Shown here one piece after another: positions 9,331 to 16,984 of a stretch of DNA of 64,000 nucleotides. The stretch's first letter is position 1; the number at the start of each line of letters is the position of its first letter. Below the pieces are notes generated by a model that ran no database searches, was not told the DNA's origin, and worked only from the letters and a program-made list of their open reading frames with translations. The position numbers and the translations under genes were made by a program. Source of the stretch: Jatrophihabitans sp035642535 (GTDB lineage: Bacteria; Actinomycetota; Actinomycetes; Mycobacteriales; Jatrophihabitantaceae); NCBI GenBank assembly GCA_035642535.1, contig DASQSE010000005.1, positions 1 to 64,000 on the forward strand, in the 5' to 3' direction.

Positions 9331-9738
9331 GTGAGCCGGTTCGTGCACGACGTGCACATGCGGTGGTCGGACATGGACGCCTACCGGCACATCAACAACT
9401 CGGCGTACCTGGCGTACCTCGAGCAGGCCCGGGTCGCGATGTTCTATCACCGGCACGAGGGTTTCTCGACCGGCACGGTGATCGCCCGGCACGAGATCGA
9501 CTACGTTCGGCCCGTCGTATATCACCCCGACCCGCTGCGGCTCGAGCTGTGGATCGACAAGGTCGGCGGCGCGCGCTTCACGGTGCGCTACGAGGTGTTC
9601 GACAAGGACAAGCTGGCGGCCCGTGCGGCCACGCTCTGCGTGACGTTCGACTTCACGAACGACCGTCCTCGCCGGCTGTCCGACGAGGAGCGCGAGATCC
9701 TGCGCGGCTTCGCGGACGACCGTGCTGCTAACAGCTGA
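9331..9738 (+). CDS. Acyl-CoA thioesterase, hotdog fold (4HBT/YbgC-like)
   Basis: A 135-residue hotdog-fold thioesterase. The N-terminal signature HMRWSDMDAYRHINNSAYLAYLEQARVAMF holds the catalytic Asp region and helix; IDYVRPVVYHPDPLRLELW and RYEVFDKD follow. It hydrolyses acyl-CoA thioesters; the chain specificity cannot be read from sequence. GTG at 9331 follows GGGGAGG at 9319-9325. It lies 102 bp after ettA. The next gene starts inside its last 17 bases, so those two are translationally coupled. Confidence 0.88.
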   Translation: MSRFVHDVHMRWSDMDAYRHINNSAYLAYLEQARVAMFYHRHEGFSTGTVIARHEIDYVRPVVYHPDPLRLELWIDKVGGARFTVRYEVFDKDKLAARAATLCVTFDFTNDRPRRLSDEEREILRGFADDRAANS

Positions 9739-10369
9739 CGATCACGCGACGCTGGAGGAGCTGGCGCCGGTGGTGCGCCGCGCGCTCGGCCTCGACCCGC
9801 GCAGCCTCGCGCGGCTGCGGCTGTCCGGCGCGGCGGCCACGGTGCTGGTGCGTCTGCCGTTCCGCGTCCTCGTTTCGCGGACCGTCGCGATGCCCGAGCG
9901 CGAGCAGCCACTCGATGTCACGGTGCGCGCTGCCGATCTCGTCAGCTGGCTGGACGCCGGCCCGGGCGCTGCCGAACCGAAGCGCTTCGACCTCGCCTGG
10001 CGCGCGGGGCTGCCTCCGCAGTCGGGTTGGCGGCGCATCGAGTCGATACCGGACGACGTGCTCCGCGGCCTGGTGCGCAGTGGGTCGACTGCCCTCAAGG
10101 AAGCAGCAGTCCGCGCGGGCGTTCCGGGTGCCCAGCCGCGCGCCGAGGTGGCCGACGCGCTGCTCGACTCCGTCGTTCTCACCGCCACCGACGACGCCGG
10201 CAGCTCCGCCGAGGTCACCCTGCGCGTGGTGAGCGCCCTGACCCGGATGGGTTTCCTGCCGCGCGGTGGGCACGCGCACATCGACGTCGCCGGCCGCTGG
10301 ATCCGGGTCGTTGCCGAGTACGGGACCGTCTACCTGGAACGGCCCGGCCAGACGCTCGGCCTGGCCTGA
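9722..10369 (+). CDS. Conserved actinobacterial hypothetical protein, 215 aa
   Basis: A 215-residue soluble protein without signal or membrane segment. It starts at GTG 9722, overlapping the thioesterase by 17 bases. Visible parts: an N-terminal helix-rich section (ELAPVVRRALGLDPRSLARLRL), a strand-rich middle (VLVRLPFRVLVSRTV), a DLVSWLD motif, and a C-terminal winged-helix-like section (VTLRVVSALTRMGFLPRGG, then WIRVVAEYGTVYLER). This general pattern is familiar from unnamed actinomycete proteins next to ettA/thioesterase genes, but I know no function. Coupling suggests it works with the thioesterase. Confidence 0.75.
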   Translation: MLLTADDHATLEELAPVVRRALGLDPRSLARLRLSGAAATVLVRLPFRVLVSRTVAMPEREQPLDVTVRAADLVSWLDAGPGAAEPKRFDLAWRAGLPPQSGWRRIESIPDDVLRGLVRSGSTALKEAAVRAGVPGAQPRAEVADALLDSVVLTATDDAGSSAEVTLRVVSALTRMGFLPRGGHAHIDVAGRWIRVVAEYGTVYLERPGQTLGLA

Positions 10370-10471
10370 CCGCGAGCGGTAGGCACGGGCCGCAGCGGCC
10401 ACGCGTCACCTGCAACTCGAACGCGTCGTCGACTCGTGTAATAGGGCACCGGTCATCCGGACACCTACCTG

Positions 10472-11041
10472 ATGAATACCCCGCCGGCAGCGAGGAGTTC
10501 CCGCGTGGAGGACGGCGCCCGGCACGCCCAGCTCGAACGCTGGTTCCGTGCCTACGGCGATCGCGTGCTCGCCTATCTGCTCCACCGCACCGAGCGGGAG
10601 ACCGCACAGGACGTGCTTCAGGAGGTGTTCGTGACCGCGTTCCGGAAGGCAGCCGAGGTGCCCGACCCGCCGATCGGCTGGCTGCTCGGCAGCGCCCGCC
10701 GACTGCTCGCCAACGCCAACCGCAGCGAGCAGCGCCGCACCCGGCTGGCGCTGCGCATCGCCGACACGAACGCGACGAATGGCCAAGCCGCTGACGACGA
10801 CGCAGCAAGCGATGCCGTCGCCCGGGCGCTGGCACAACTTCCCGACCGCGACCGCGAGGTGCTCACGCTCAGCGCCTGGTACGGGCTGACCGCGGACGAA
10901 GCCGCGCAGGCGCTGGGCTGCTCGCGGTCCGCGTATGCGGTGCGGCTGCACCGGGCTCGGCATCGGCTCGCCGACCGGTTGCGCGCGACGGGGTTTCGAC
11001 CGGGACCGGTAGGTCGATTGCCGGAGGCAGCTCATGAATGA
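10472..11041 (+). CDS. ECF-type RNA polymerase sigma factor
   Basis: A 189-residue sigma-70 family protein with regions 2 and 4 only. Region 2: LERWFRAYGDRVLAYLL, then AQDVLQEVFVTAFRKA. Region 4: LAQLPDRDREVLTLSAWYGL, then TADEAAQALGCSRSAYAVRLHRARHRL. The N-terminus may instead begin at GTG 10505 (VEDGARHAQ), since the first 11 residues look like linker. Its stop overlaps the start of the beta-propeller gene (ATGAATGA), so the two are co-translated. In this arrangement the downstream gene usually encodes the anti-sigma or a sensor. I found no classic zinc-binding anti-sigma gene beside it. Confidence 0.9.
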   Translation: MNTPPAARSSRVEDGARHAQLERWFRAYGDRVLAYLLHRTERETAQDVLQEVFVTAFRKAAEVPDPPIGWLLGSARRLLANANRSEQRRTRLALRIADTNATNGQAADDDAASDAVARALAQLPDRDREVLTLSAWYGLTADEAAQALGCSRSAYAVRLHRARHRLADRLRATGFRPGPVGRLPEAAHE

Positions 11042-13097
11042 CGATCAGCTCGACCGGGCGCTGCGCGCTGCCCGGCCACGCACCGCGGCCGACGACGGCT
11101 GGGCGAAATCCGACGAAGGCAGCCATGCCTTCGCCGCGATCGAGGATCGGACGCGCACGAGTCGGCGCCGGCTCGCATTGCTGCGCCGGCCGCGCGCACT
11201 CGGTCTCGCCGCGGGCCTCGCGGCAGCGACCGCGGCCGCGCTCGTTGTGGGACTGCAGCCGTCGGACGACAGCACGCAGCCGCCGCCGTTCGCGCGGCAG
11301 TTGCCGTCTCTCCCGAATCACCAGGTCGGCCCGGTGCCCGCGAATCTCGCGCTCGCCGCCTACGACAACTGCGACGCGATGCTCACGAGTCTGCGCGAGC
11401 ACACCGCCGCGCACGTCGGTCCGTACGGTTTGAGCAACCCATACCTCTACCCCGACGTGGGCCTGCTCCACGCGCCCACTGCGGCGCCTTCGCTCGGCGC
11501 CGCGGATGCCAAGACCAACTTCATCCCGCAGCACTCGACCACGAACGTCCAAGAGATCGGCGTGGGGGAGCCGGACATCGTCCAGACGGACGGAAAGCGC
11601 GTCGTCACGGTCAGCGACGGCGTGCTGCGCGTCGTGGACGCGGCAACGCACAAGATCACCGGCACCCTCGATCTCTCCATCTACGCCGGCTCGGACGGCG
11701 CGCAACTGCTGATGGACGGCGACCGCGTCCTGGTCCTGCTCAGTCGCGAGCAGCCGTCCGACTACCTCGGCCCGCTCGTCTATCGGCCGGTTACCAGCGG
11801 CACGACCGTGCTGCTCGTCGACGTGTCCGGCGCGCCGCGCGTCATCAGCACCATGCACACGTCCGGCGGCTACCTCGACGCCCGGATGGTCGGCGGCACG
11901 GCACGCTTCGTCGTGCAGAGCGTGCCCAAGCTGGCGTTCCCCGATCCGCGCGGCAAGCACTCGCGACACGAGCTGACCAAGCGCAACCGGGACATCGTCC
12001 GGCACGCCCCACTCAGCTCCTGGCTACCCACGTACCAGGTCACCGCGCACGGCACGACCACGAGCAACCGGGTGCCGTGCACCAGCGTCAGCCACCCCGT
12101 CTATTACACAGGCAAGTCGCTCATCACCGTCTACAGCGTCGATCTGACCGGCGACCTCGCGGACCCGGAGCCGATCACGGTGGCTAGTGACGGGACGACC
12201 GTCTACGCGAGCACGACGAGCCTGTACGTCGCAAACACGCACACCGCGAAACACCACGGCACGCTCACCCAACTGCACCGCTTCGACATCACGGGCAGTG
12301 GCCGGCCGACCTACCTTGGCTCGGGCAACACCGTGCACGGCACGCTGTTGAGTTCGTACTCCATCTCCGAGTACGACGGGGCATTGCGGGTGGTGACGAC
12401 CAGGCGTGAGTGGCGCAGCAACGCCGAGACCGGTGTGTACGTCCTGGACGCCGACACGCTCGCGGTCGAGGGCCACCTCGGCGGCTTGGGGCGTGGCGAG
12501 CAGGTGCGGGCCGTTCGCCTGCTCGGCCCGCTCGGCTACGTCGTCACGTACCGGTCGATCGACCCGCTGTTCGTGCTCGACCTGCACGACCCGGAGCACC
12601 CGCGCATGGCAGGGGTGCTGAGAACGCCCGGGCATTCCGACTATCTGCACCCGGTTGCGGACGGGCGACTGCTCGGCGTCGGCCAGGCGGTCAATCACCG
12701 CGGCTGGGAAATGGGCCTGCAGGTATCGCTGTTCGATGTCAGCGCGTTGGCAAACCCCGAACGGGTCGCCAACGTGGTGCGCGCGGACAGCGGCGCCCAG
12801 GCCGCGGTCGACCCGCACGCGTTCCTCTATTGGCCGGCCACCCGGATCGCGGTCATCCCGATGGACTCGTGGCGGTCGAGCGACTCGGGAGCGGCGCTGG
12901 TGGTGCGGGTCGGAACGGATTCGCTCCGGGTGCTCGGCACGATCCACAACCCGGCCGTGTCGAGCACCGACAGCTACGCGACCGGGATCGAGCGGACGCT
13001 GGTCATCGGCGACGAGCTATGGACGATGTTCTCGTCGGGGCTGCGGGTCAGCGACCTGCACACGCTCGATCGCCAGGCCTGGGTGCCGTTCGAATGA
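11034..13097 (+). CDS. Membrane-anchored beta-propeller protein coupled to an ECF sigma gene
   Basis: A 687-residue protein in three parts. Residues 1 to about 55 are cytosolic, beginning MNDDQLDRALRAARPRTAAD. This resembles the short N-termini of proteins encoded after actinobacterial sigma genes. Residues about 60-80 form one membrane helix (ALGLAAGLAAATAAALVVGL). The rest is extracytoplasmic with many repeated strands, for example VGEPDIVQTDGKRVVTVSDG, the opening of the Beta_propel family (secreted propeller distantly like WD40). The ATG overlaps the sigma stop by 8 bases. The layout (sigma contact inside, helix, propeller outside) fits a sensor or anti-sigma role, which is inference. The gene ends 3 bp from the convergent glucosidase. 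Confidence 0.82.
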   Translation: MNDDQLDRALRAARPRTAADDGWAKSDEGSHAFAAIEDRTRTSRRRLALLRRPRALGLAAGLAAATAAALVVGLQPSDDSTQPPPFARQLPSLPNHQVGPVPANLALAAYDNCDAMLTSLREHTAAHVGPYGLSNPYLYPDVGLLHAPTAAPSLGAADAKTNFIPQHSTTNVQEIGVGEPDIVQTDGKRVVTVSDGVLRVVDAATHKITGTLDLSIYAGSDGAQLLMDGDRVLVLLSREQPSDYLGPLVYRPVTSGTTVLLVDVSGAPRVISTMHTSGGYLDARMVGGTARFVVQSVPKLAFPDPRGKHSRHELTKRNRDIVRHAPLSSWLPTYQVTAHGTTTSNRVPCTSVSHPVYYTGKSLITVYSVDLTGDLADPEPITVASDGTTVYASTTSLYVANTHTAKHHGTLTQLHRFDITGSGRPTYLGSGNTVHGTLLSSYSISEYDGALRVVTTRREWRSNAETGVYVLDADTLAVEGHLGGLGRGEQVRAVRLLGPLGYVVTYRSIDPLFVLDLHDPEHPRMAGVLRTPGHSDYLHPVADGRLLGVGQAVNHRGWEMGLQVSLFDVSALANPERVANVVRADSGAQAAVDPHAFLYWPATRIAVIPMDSWRSSDSGAALVVRVGTDSLRVLGTIHNPAVSSTDSYATGIERTLVIGDELWTMFSSGLRVSDLHTLDRQAWVPFE

Positions 13098-13100
13098 TCA

Positions 13101-14690
13101 TCAGCTGCGCAGCCAGACGCAGACGTCCGGGGGCAACTCCGTTCCGACGCGGGCGGAGGCGTGCACCAACTCGCCGGCCGGGAGGTGTACCGCGGCCGCG
13201 CCGGCGTTGACCCACACCGAGACGTCCCCGCGCCGATAGCCCAGGCACCCGCGCGGCGCGTCCAGCCATTCGAGGTCGGAGTTCTGCAAGCCGGCCAACT
13301 TGCGGCGCAGCGCCAGCGTCGTGCGATACAGCTGCAGCGTGGAGGACGGGTCGGCCTCCTCGGCCTCGACCGTCGCTGCTGCCCAACCCGCCGGCATCGG
13401 CAGCCAGGTGTCGGCGTTGGTGCCGAAGCCGTAGGGCGGTGCGGCGCCGGACCACGGCATCGGCACGCGCTCGCCGTCCCGGCCGCGTACCCGGTGGCCG
13501 GTGCGCTCCCAAGTGGGATCCTGCAGCGCCTCATCGGGCAACTCGACGTTGGCGAGCCCCAACTCGTCGCCGTTGTACACGTATGCCGCGCCCGGCAGCG
13601 ACAGCTGGACGAGCGCCGCGGCCCGTGCCCGGGCCAGTCCACGCGCACCGCCGCCGTAGCGGGTCACGGTGCGGTCGACGTCGTGGTTGGCCAGCACCCA
13701 GGTGCAGGGCGCCCCGACCGCGGCCATCGCGGCCAACGAGCGCTCGATCGCCGAGCGGAACTCGACCGCGCCCCACTCGGCGATGACGAGTTCGAAGTTG
13801 AACGTCAGGTTGAGCCCGCCCGGTGCCACATAACGGGCCAGTCGGACGCTGTCGGGCACCCACGCCTCGCCGATCGCCATCCGCTCGCCCGGGTACGAGT
13901 CGAGGATGCGCCGGAACTCGGCGTGGTGGTCGTGCACCGTGTCTCGGTCCCAACGCAGGTCGGCCCGGTGCGGCATGTGCGCACCCCGATCGCGCGGGGC
14001 GATGATCGACAGGTCGATGTCCGGCAGCCCGGGCTCCTTGGCGATGCCGTGCGCGACGTCGATGCGGAAACCGTCCACGCCGCGGTCGAGCCAGAAGCGC
14101 AGGATGCGCTCGAACTCGGCCGGTACCTCGGGATTCGTCCAGTCCAGGTCGGGCTGCTCGGCCGCGAACAGGTGCATGTACCACTGGCCGTCCGGCAGCC
14201 GGGTCCAGGCCGAGCCGCCGAACATCGACGGCCAGTTGTTGGGCGGCTGCTCGCCGTGCGGGCCGCGTCCGTCGCGGAAGATGAACCGCGCGCGTTCGGG
14301 TGAGCCCGGCCCGGCGGCCAGCGCCGCCTGGAACCAGGCATGTTGGTCGGAGAAATGGTTCGGCACGATGTCGACGGTGACCTTCAGCCCGCGCTGGTGC
14401 GCGTCGGCGAGCAGCGCGTCGAAGTCGGCGAGGGTGCCGAACAACGGATCGACGTCGCACGGGTCGGCGACGTCGTAGCCACCGTCGGCCATCGGTGAGC
14501 GGTAGAACGGCGAGAGCCAGATCGCGTCCACGCCGAGCTCGACGAGGTGGTCGAGGTGCTGCCGGATGCCGATCAGGTCGCCCGTTCCGTCGCCGTTGCC
14601 GTCGGCGAAGCTGCGCGGGTAGATCTGGTAGAAGACGGCGGACGCCCACCACGGCCGGTCGCCGGAAGCGCTTTTGATCACGGCGGCCAT
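13101..14690 (-). CDS. Alpha-glucosidase, GH13 (oligo-1,6-glucosidase type)
   Basis: A 529-residue cytoplasmic GH13 enzyme hydrolysing alpha-glucosidic bonds of maltose, isomaltose or trehalose-like sugars. The family regions are in order: FYQIYPRSFADGNGDGTGDL at the N-terminus, region I DIVPNHF, region V QPDLDWTNPEV, region II GFRIDVAH (nucleophile Asp about 211), region III GEAW (acid/base Glu about 275) and region IV NHDVDR (Asp about 337). The length suits the oligo-1,6-glucosidase subfamily; exact substrate is not decidable. ATG 14690 is taken as start; ATG 14714 would overlap the hemoglobin stop by 14 bases. Neither has a strong ribosome site, so translational coupling to glbO is likely. 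Confidence 0.9.
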   Translation of the reverse strand: MAAVIKSASGDRPWWASAVFYQIYPRSFADGNGDGTGDLIGIRQHLDHLVELGVDAIWLSPFYRSPMADGGYDVADPCDVDPLFGTLADFDALLADAHQRGLKVTVDIVPNHFSDQHAWFQAALAAGPGSPERARFIFRDGRGPHGEQPPNNWPSMFGGSAWTRLPDGQWYMHLFAAEQPDLDWTNPEVPAEFERILRFWLDRGVDGFRIDVAHGIAKEPGLPDIDLSIIAPRDRGAHMPHRADLRWDRDTVHDHHAEFRRILDSYPGERMAIGEAWVPDSVRLARYVAPGGLNLTFNFELVIAEWGAVEFRSAIERSLAAMAAVGAPCTWVLANHDVDRTVTRYGGGARGLARARAAALVQLSLPGAAYVYNGDELGLANVELPDEALQDPTWERTGHRVRGRDGERVPMPWSGAAPPYGFGTNADTWLPMPAGWAAATVEAEEADPSSTLQLYRTTLALRRKLAGLQNSDLEWLDAPRGCLGYRRGDVSVWVNAGAAAVHLPAGELVHASARVGTELPPDVCVWLRS

Positions 14691-14700
14691 TGTGCCCGAG

Positions 14701-15105
14701 CTATCCAGGGACATTGCGCAGCGAGTCGGCCGCCGACTGCAGGTAGGTCCACAACGTGGCGTCCTGCTCGGGCGCGAGGTCGAGCGAGTCGAGCGCCGCC
14801 CGCATGTGCCGCAGCCACGCGTCGCGGGCGGCCGAGTTGATCGGGAACGGGGCATGCCGCATCCGCAGCCGCGGATGCCCGCGCAACCGCGAGTAGGTCG
14901 GCGGCCCGCCCCAGTACTGGATCAGGAACATCCGCAGCCGCTCGGCCGCCGGGCCGAGGTCGTCCTCCGGATAGATGGCGCGCAGCGCGGGATCCTGCGC
15001 CACGCCGGCGTAGAACGCGTCGACGAGCCGTCGGAACGTCTCTTCGCCGCCGACGGTGGCGAAGAACGTGTCCAGGCGTTCGTCGGGCTCCTGCAATTCG
15101 CTCAC
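14701..15105 (-). CDS. glbO: Truncated hemoglobin, group 2 (GlbO)
   Basis: A 134-residue group-2 truncated hemoglobin that binds O2 at heme and is tied to respiration or oxidative/nitrosative defence. Landmarks are TFFATVGGEETFRRLVDAFYAGV (helices A-B with the B10 Tyr), YPEDDLGPAAERLRMFLIQYWGGP (E helix) and HPRLRMRHAPFPI (F helix with the proximal His), the last being diagnostic for GlbO. The start is GTG 15105 (VSELQEP). The alpha-glucosidase follows immediately on the same strand. MscS lies 47 bp upstream. Confidence 0.95.
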   Translation of the reverse strand: MSELQEPDERLDTFFATVGGEETFRRLVDAFYAGVAQDPALRAIYPEDDLGPAAERLRMFLIQYWGGPPTYSRLRGHPRLRMRHAPFPINSAARDAWLRHMRAALDSLDLAPEQDATLWTYLQSAADSLRNVPG

Positions 15106-15152
15106 GACCCAATTCTCTCAATACAGCGTGCGATCCGGATGCGTACCGAAGA

Positions 15153-16121
15153 TCAGACCTGCGGCGGCGGGACGCTTCCGTCGGGCGGTGCCGGCGCTTC
15201 GGTGGACGCCTGTGGTGCGCCGTGCGTGTCTATGTCCAGCCGCTCCAACCGGTCGCGGAGGCGGCGGCGCAGCTCGCGGGCCGTCCGCCACTGCTCGAGC
15301 GGCCGGACCCGGGCGACGAGCCGGATCGTGATCTCCTCCCGGGTCATCGTCTCGACACCCTGGACGTCCGGCACGCTGAGGAACACGCCGGACCAGTCGT
15401 CCTCCTCGGCCATTTCCCGCGACACATCGCGCATCGCCGCCGACGCCAGGTCGATGTCGGCCCACGCGTCGAGCGGCACGTCCAGCACGACCTGCGCGAA
15501 GCCCTGGCTCTTGTTCCCGACCCGCAGCACCTCGCCGTTGCGGACGTACCACACCGTCCCGTTGACGTCGCGCAGCCGCGTGGTGCGCAGCCCGACGCCC
15601 TCGACGGTGCCGCTCGCCTTCTCGAAGTCGATGACGTCGCCGACGCCGTATTGGTCCTCGAGCAGCATGAAGATGCCGGCCAGGAAGTCCTTGACGATGT
15701 TCTGCGCGCCGAAGCCGAGCGCGACGCCGACGATCGAGGTGCCGGCGATGAATGGCGCCAGGTCGAAGCGCAGCTCGCTGAGGATGAGCAGGAAGGCGAT
15801 CACGAAGATCGTGATCGAGGTGCCCGATTTGAGCACGGAGCCGAGCGTCGCCGCGCGTTGTGCCCGGCGCTCGCTCATGAGACCGGCCGACTGGAGCAGC
15901 GAACTGTTCTCCAGGCGCTCCTTGAACGGGCGCAGCAGGCGCGGCACCTCGCCCCGCACCGGACGCACCGCGCGGTCGATCATGCGGCGCAGGATGGCGC
16001 GGATGATGAGCGCGACCAGGATGATTGCCGCGATCCGGATCGGAGTCTCGATCAGGACCTGCCGGTGGTCCTGCCAGAACTGCGGAAGGGTCTGGAATTC
16101 CATCGAATCGGTCGTTCTCAT
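15153..16121 (-). CDS. MscS-family mechanosensitive channel
   Basis: A 322-residue small-conductance channel homologue that releases osmolytes on hypo-osmotic shock. There are three membrane helices: about residues 25-45 (IAAIILVALIIRAILRRM), about 100-116 (SITIFVIAFLLILSEL), and the pore helix LAPFIAGTSIVGVALGFGAQ with the small-residue packing typical of MscS TM3. The bend and beta domain follow (DFLAGIFMLLEDQYGVGDVI, then LRTTRLRDVNGTVWYVRNGE). The C-terminus ends in a Pro-rich tail. Start ATG 16121 is preferred; GTG 16130 and ATG 16103 are alternatives. The 239 bp to the divergent HNH gene contain only short inverted repeats. Confidence 0.9.
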   Translation of the reverse strand: MRTTDSMEFQTLPQFWQDHRQVLIETPIRIAAIILVALIIRAILRRMIDRAVRPVRGEVPRLLRPFKERLENSSLLQSAGLMSERRAQRAATLGSVLKSGTSITIFVIAFLLILSELRFDLAPFIAGTSIVGVALGFGAQNIVKDFLAGIFMLLEDQYGVGDVIDFEKASGTVEGVGLRTTRLRDVNGTVWYVRNGEVLRVGNKSQGFAQVVLDVPLDAWADIDLASAAMRDVSREMAEEDDWSGVFLSVPDVQGVETMTREEITIRLVARVRPLEQWRTARELRRRLRDRLERLDIDTHGAPQASTEAPAPPDGSVPPPQV

Positions 16122-16360
16122 CCGCTCCACCCTGCCACGGGCGGGTCGCGGCGACGCGCCGAGGCCGTGTCCGGACTGAGGAGCCGACCGACGAAGGAGG
16201 GAGCGACGAGGGAAGACGGGGGCAGAGAGCCGCGACGGCGCGCGGTGTGACACGGCAGCTCGCAATCGTGGCACAGCTGCCCGGTCGGATGTCTCAGCCG
16301 TAAGTGCGTGCGAATCCGCGCCCTGTCAGGTTGACTGTGCATCAGAATGGAGGAGCTGTG

Positions 16361-16867
16361 ATGGGCGCGGCCTTGGTGCTCAACGCGACGTACGAGCCGT
16401 TGTGCGTCGTGCCGCTCCGCCGCGCCGTGGTCCTCGTCCTCGCCGAGAAGGCGGTGATCGTCGAGTCGACCGACGATGTAATGCATTCCGAGCGGCTGAG
16501 CGTGCCGGTCCCCACGGTCGTGCGCCTCAGCCGCTTCGTAAGGGTTCCCTACCGGCGCGAGGTGCCGCTCACCCGGCGCGCCGTGCTCGAGCGCGACGCG
16601 CACGCCTGCGTCTACTGCGGCACCAAGGCCGACACGATCGACCACGTCCGGCCCCGCTCGCGCGGCGGCGCGCACGTCTGGACGAACGTCGTCGCGGCCT
16701 GCGCGCGCTGCAATCACCGCAAAGGTGACAAGTTGCTGCACGAGATCGGCTGGCACCTCAAGGCGACGCCCGTACAGCCGCCGGCGACCGTCGCCGTCGT
16801 CATGGGCTGGACGGTGCGCGAGCCGTCCTGGGCTCAGTACCTGGGCCTCGCCGCCGCGACCGCCTAG
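16361..16867 (+). CDS. HNH endonuclease family protein
   Basis: A 168-residue protein. The first about 80 residues (ALVLNATYEPLCVVPLRRAVVLVL, then YRREVPLTRRAVLERD) precede a zinc-stabilised HNH module: VYCGTKADTIDHVRPRSRGG, then WTNVVAACARCNHRKGDK. Four Cys in CxxC pairs hold the fold and the DH and N residues form the active site. Such stand-alone actinobacterial HNH proteins are very common; their natural substrate is unknown. ATG 16361 follows GGAGGAG at 16349-16355. It is convergent with the ESX locus across a strong hairpin at 16908-16968. Confidence 0.92.
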   Translation: MGAALVLNATYEPLCVVPLRRAVVLVLAEKAVIVESTDDVMHSERLSVPVPTVVRLSRFVRVPYRREVPLTRRAVLERDAHACVYCGTKADTIDHVRPRSRGGAHVWTNVVAACARCNHRKGDKLLHEIGWHLKATPVQPPATVAVVMGWTVREPSWAQYLGLAAATA

Positions 16868-16907
16868 TGGTCACGGCCGGACGTCCGTCCGTCGCTTCCC
16901 CCAACCC

Positions 16908-16968
16908 CGCTTCGGGGCCGAGCTGACCAAGCGAGCGGCCGGATTTTGGTCAACTCGGCCCCGAAGCG
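16908..16968. terminator. Long inverted repeat, bidirectional terminator at the ESX locus edge
   Basis: Arms of 23 nt with a single mismatch: CGCTTCGGGGCCGAGCTGACCAA (16908-16930; described by position, first 13 nt CGCTTCGGGGCCG) and its complement at 16946-16968, around a 15-nt loop. It sits between the stop codons of two convergent genes, HNH and the ESX substrate, so it most likely ends transcription from both sides. Confidence 0.78.
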
Positions 16969-16984
16969 AGAGGGACGTGTCGCC

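Noticed and set aside
11034..13097. Reading the beta-propeller protein as a classic zinc anti-sigma factor
   Set aside because: No HxxxCxxC motif is present in the cytosolic N-terminus.
16361..16867. HNH gene as part of a restriction or mobile system
   Set aside because: It stands alone, without methyltransferase, integrase or repeats; such single HNH genes are common housekeeping-like genes in actinomycetes.
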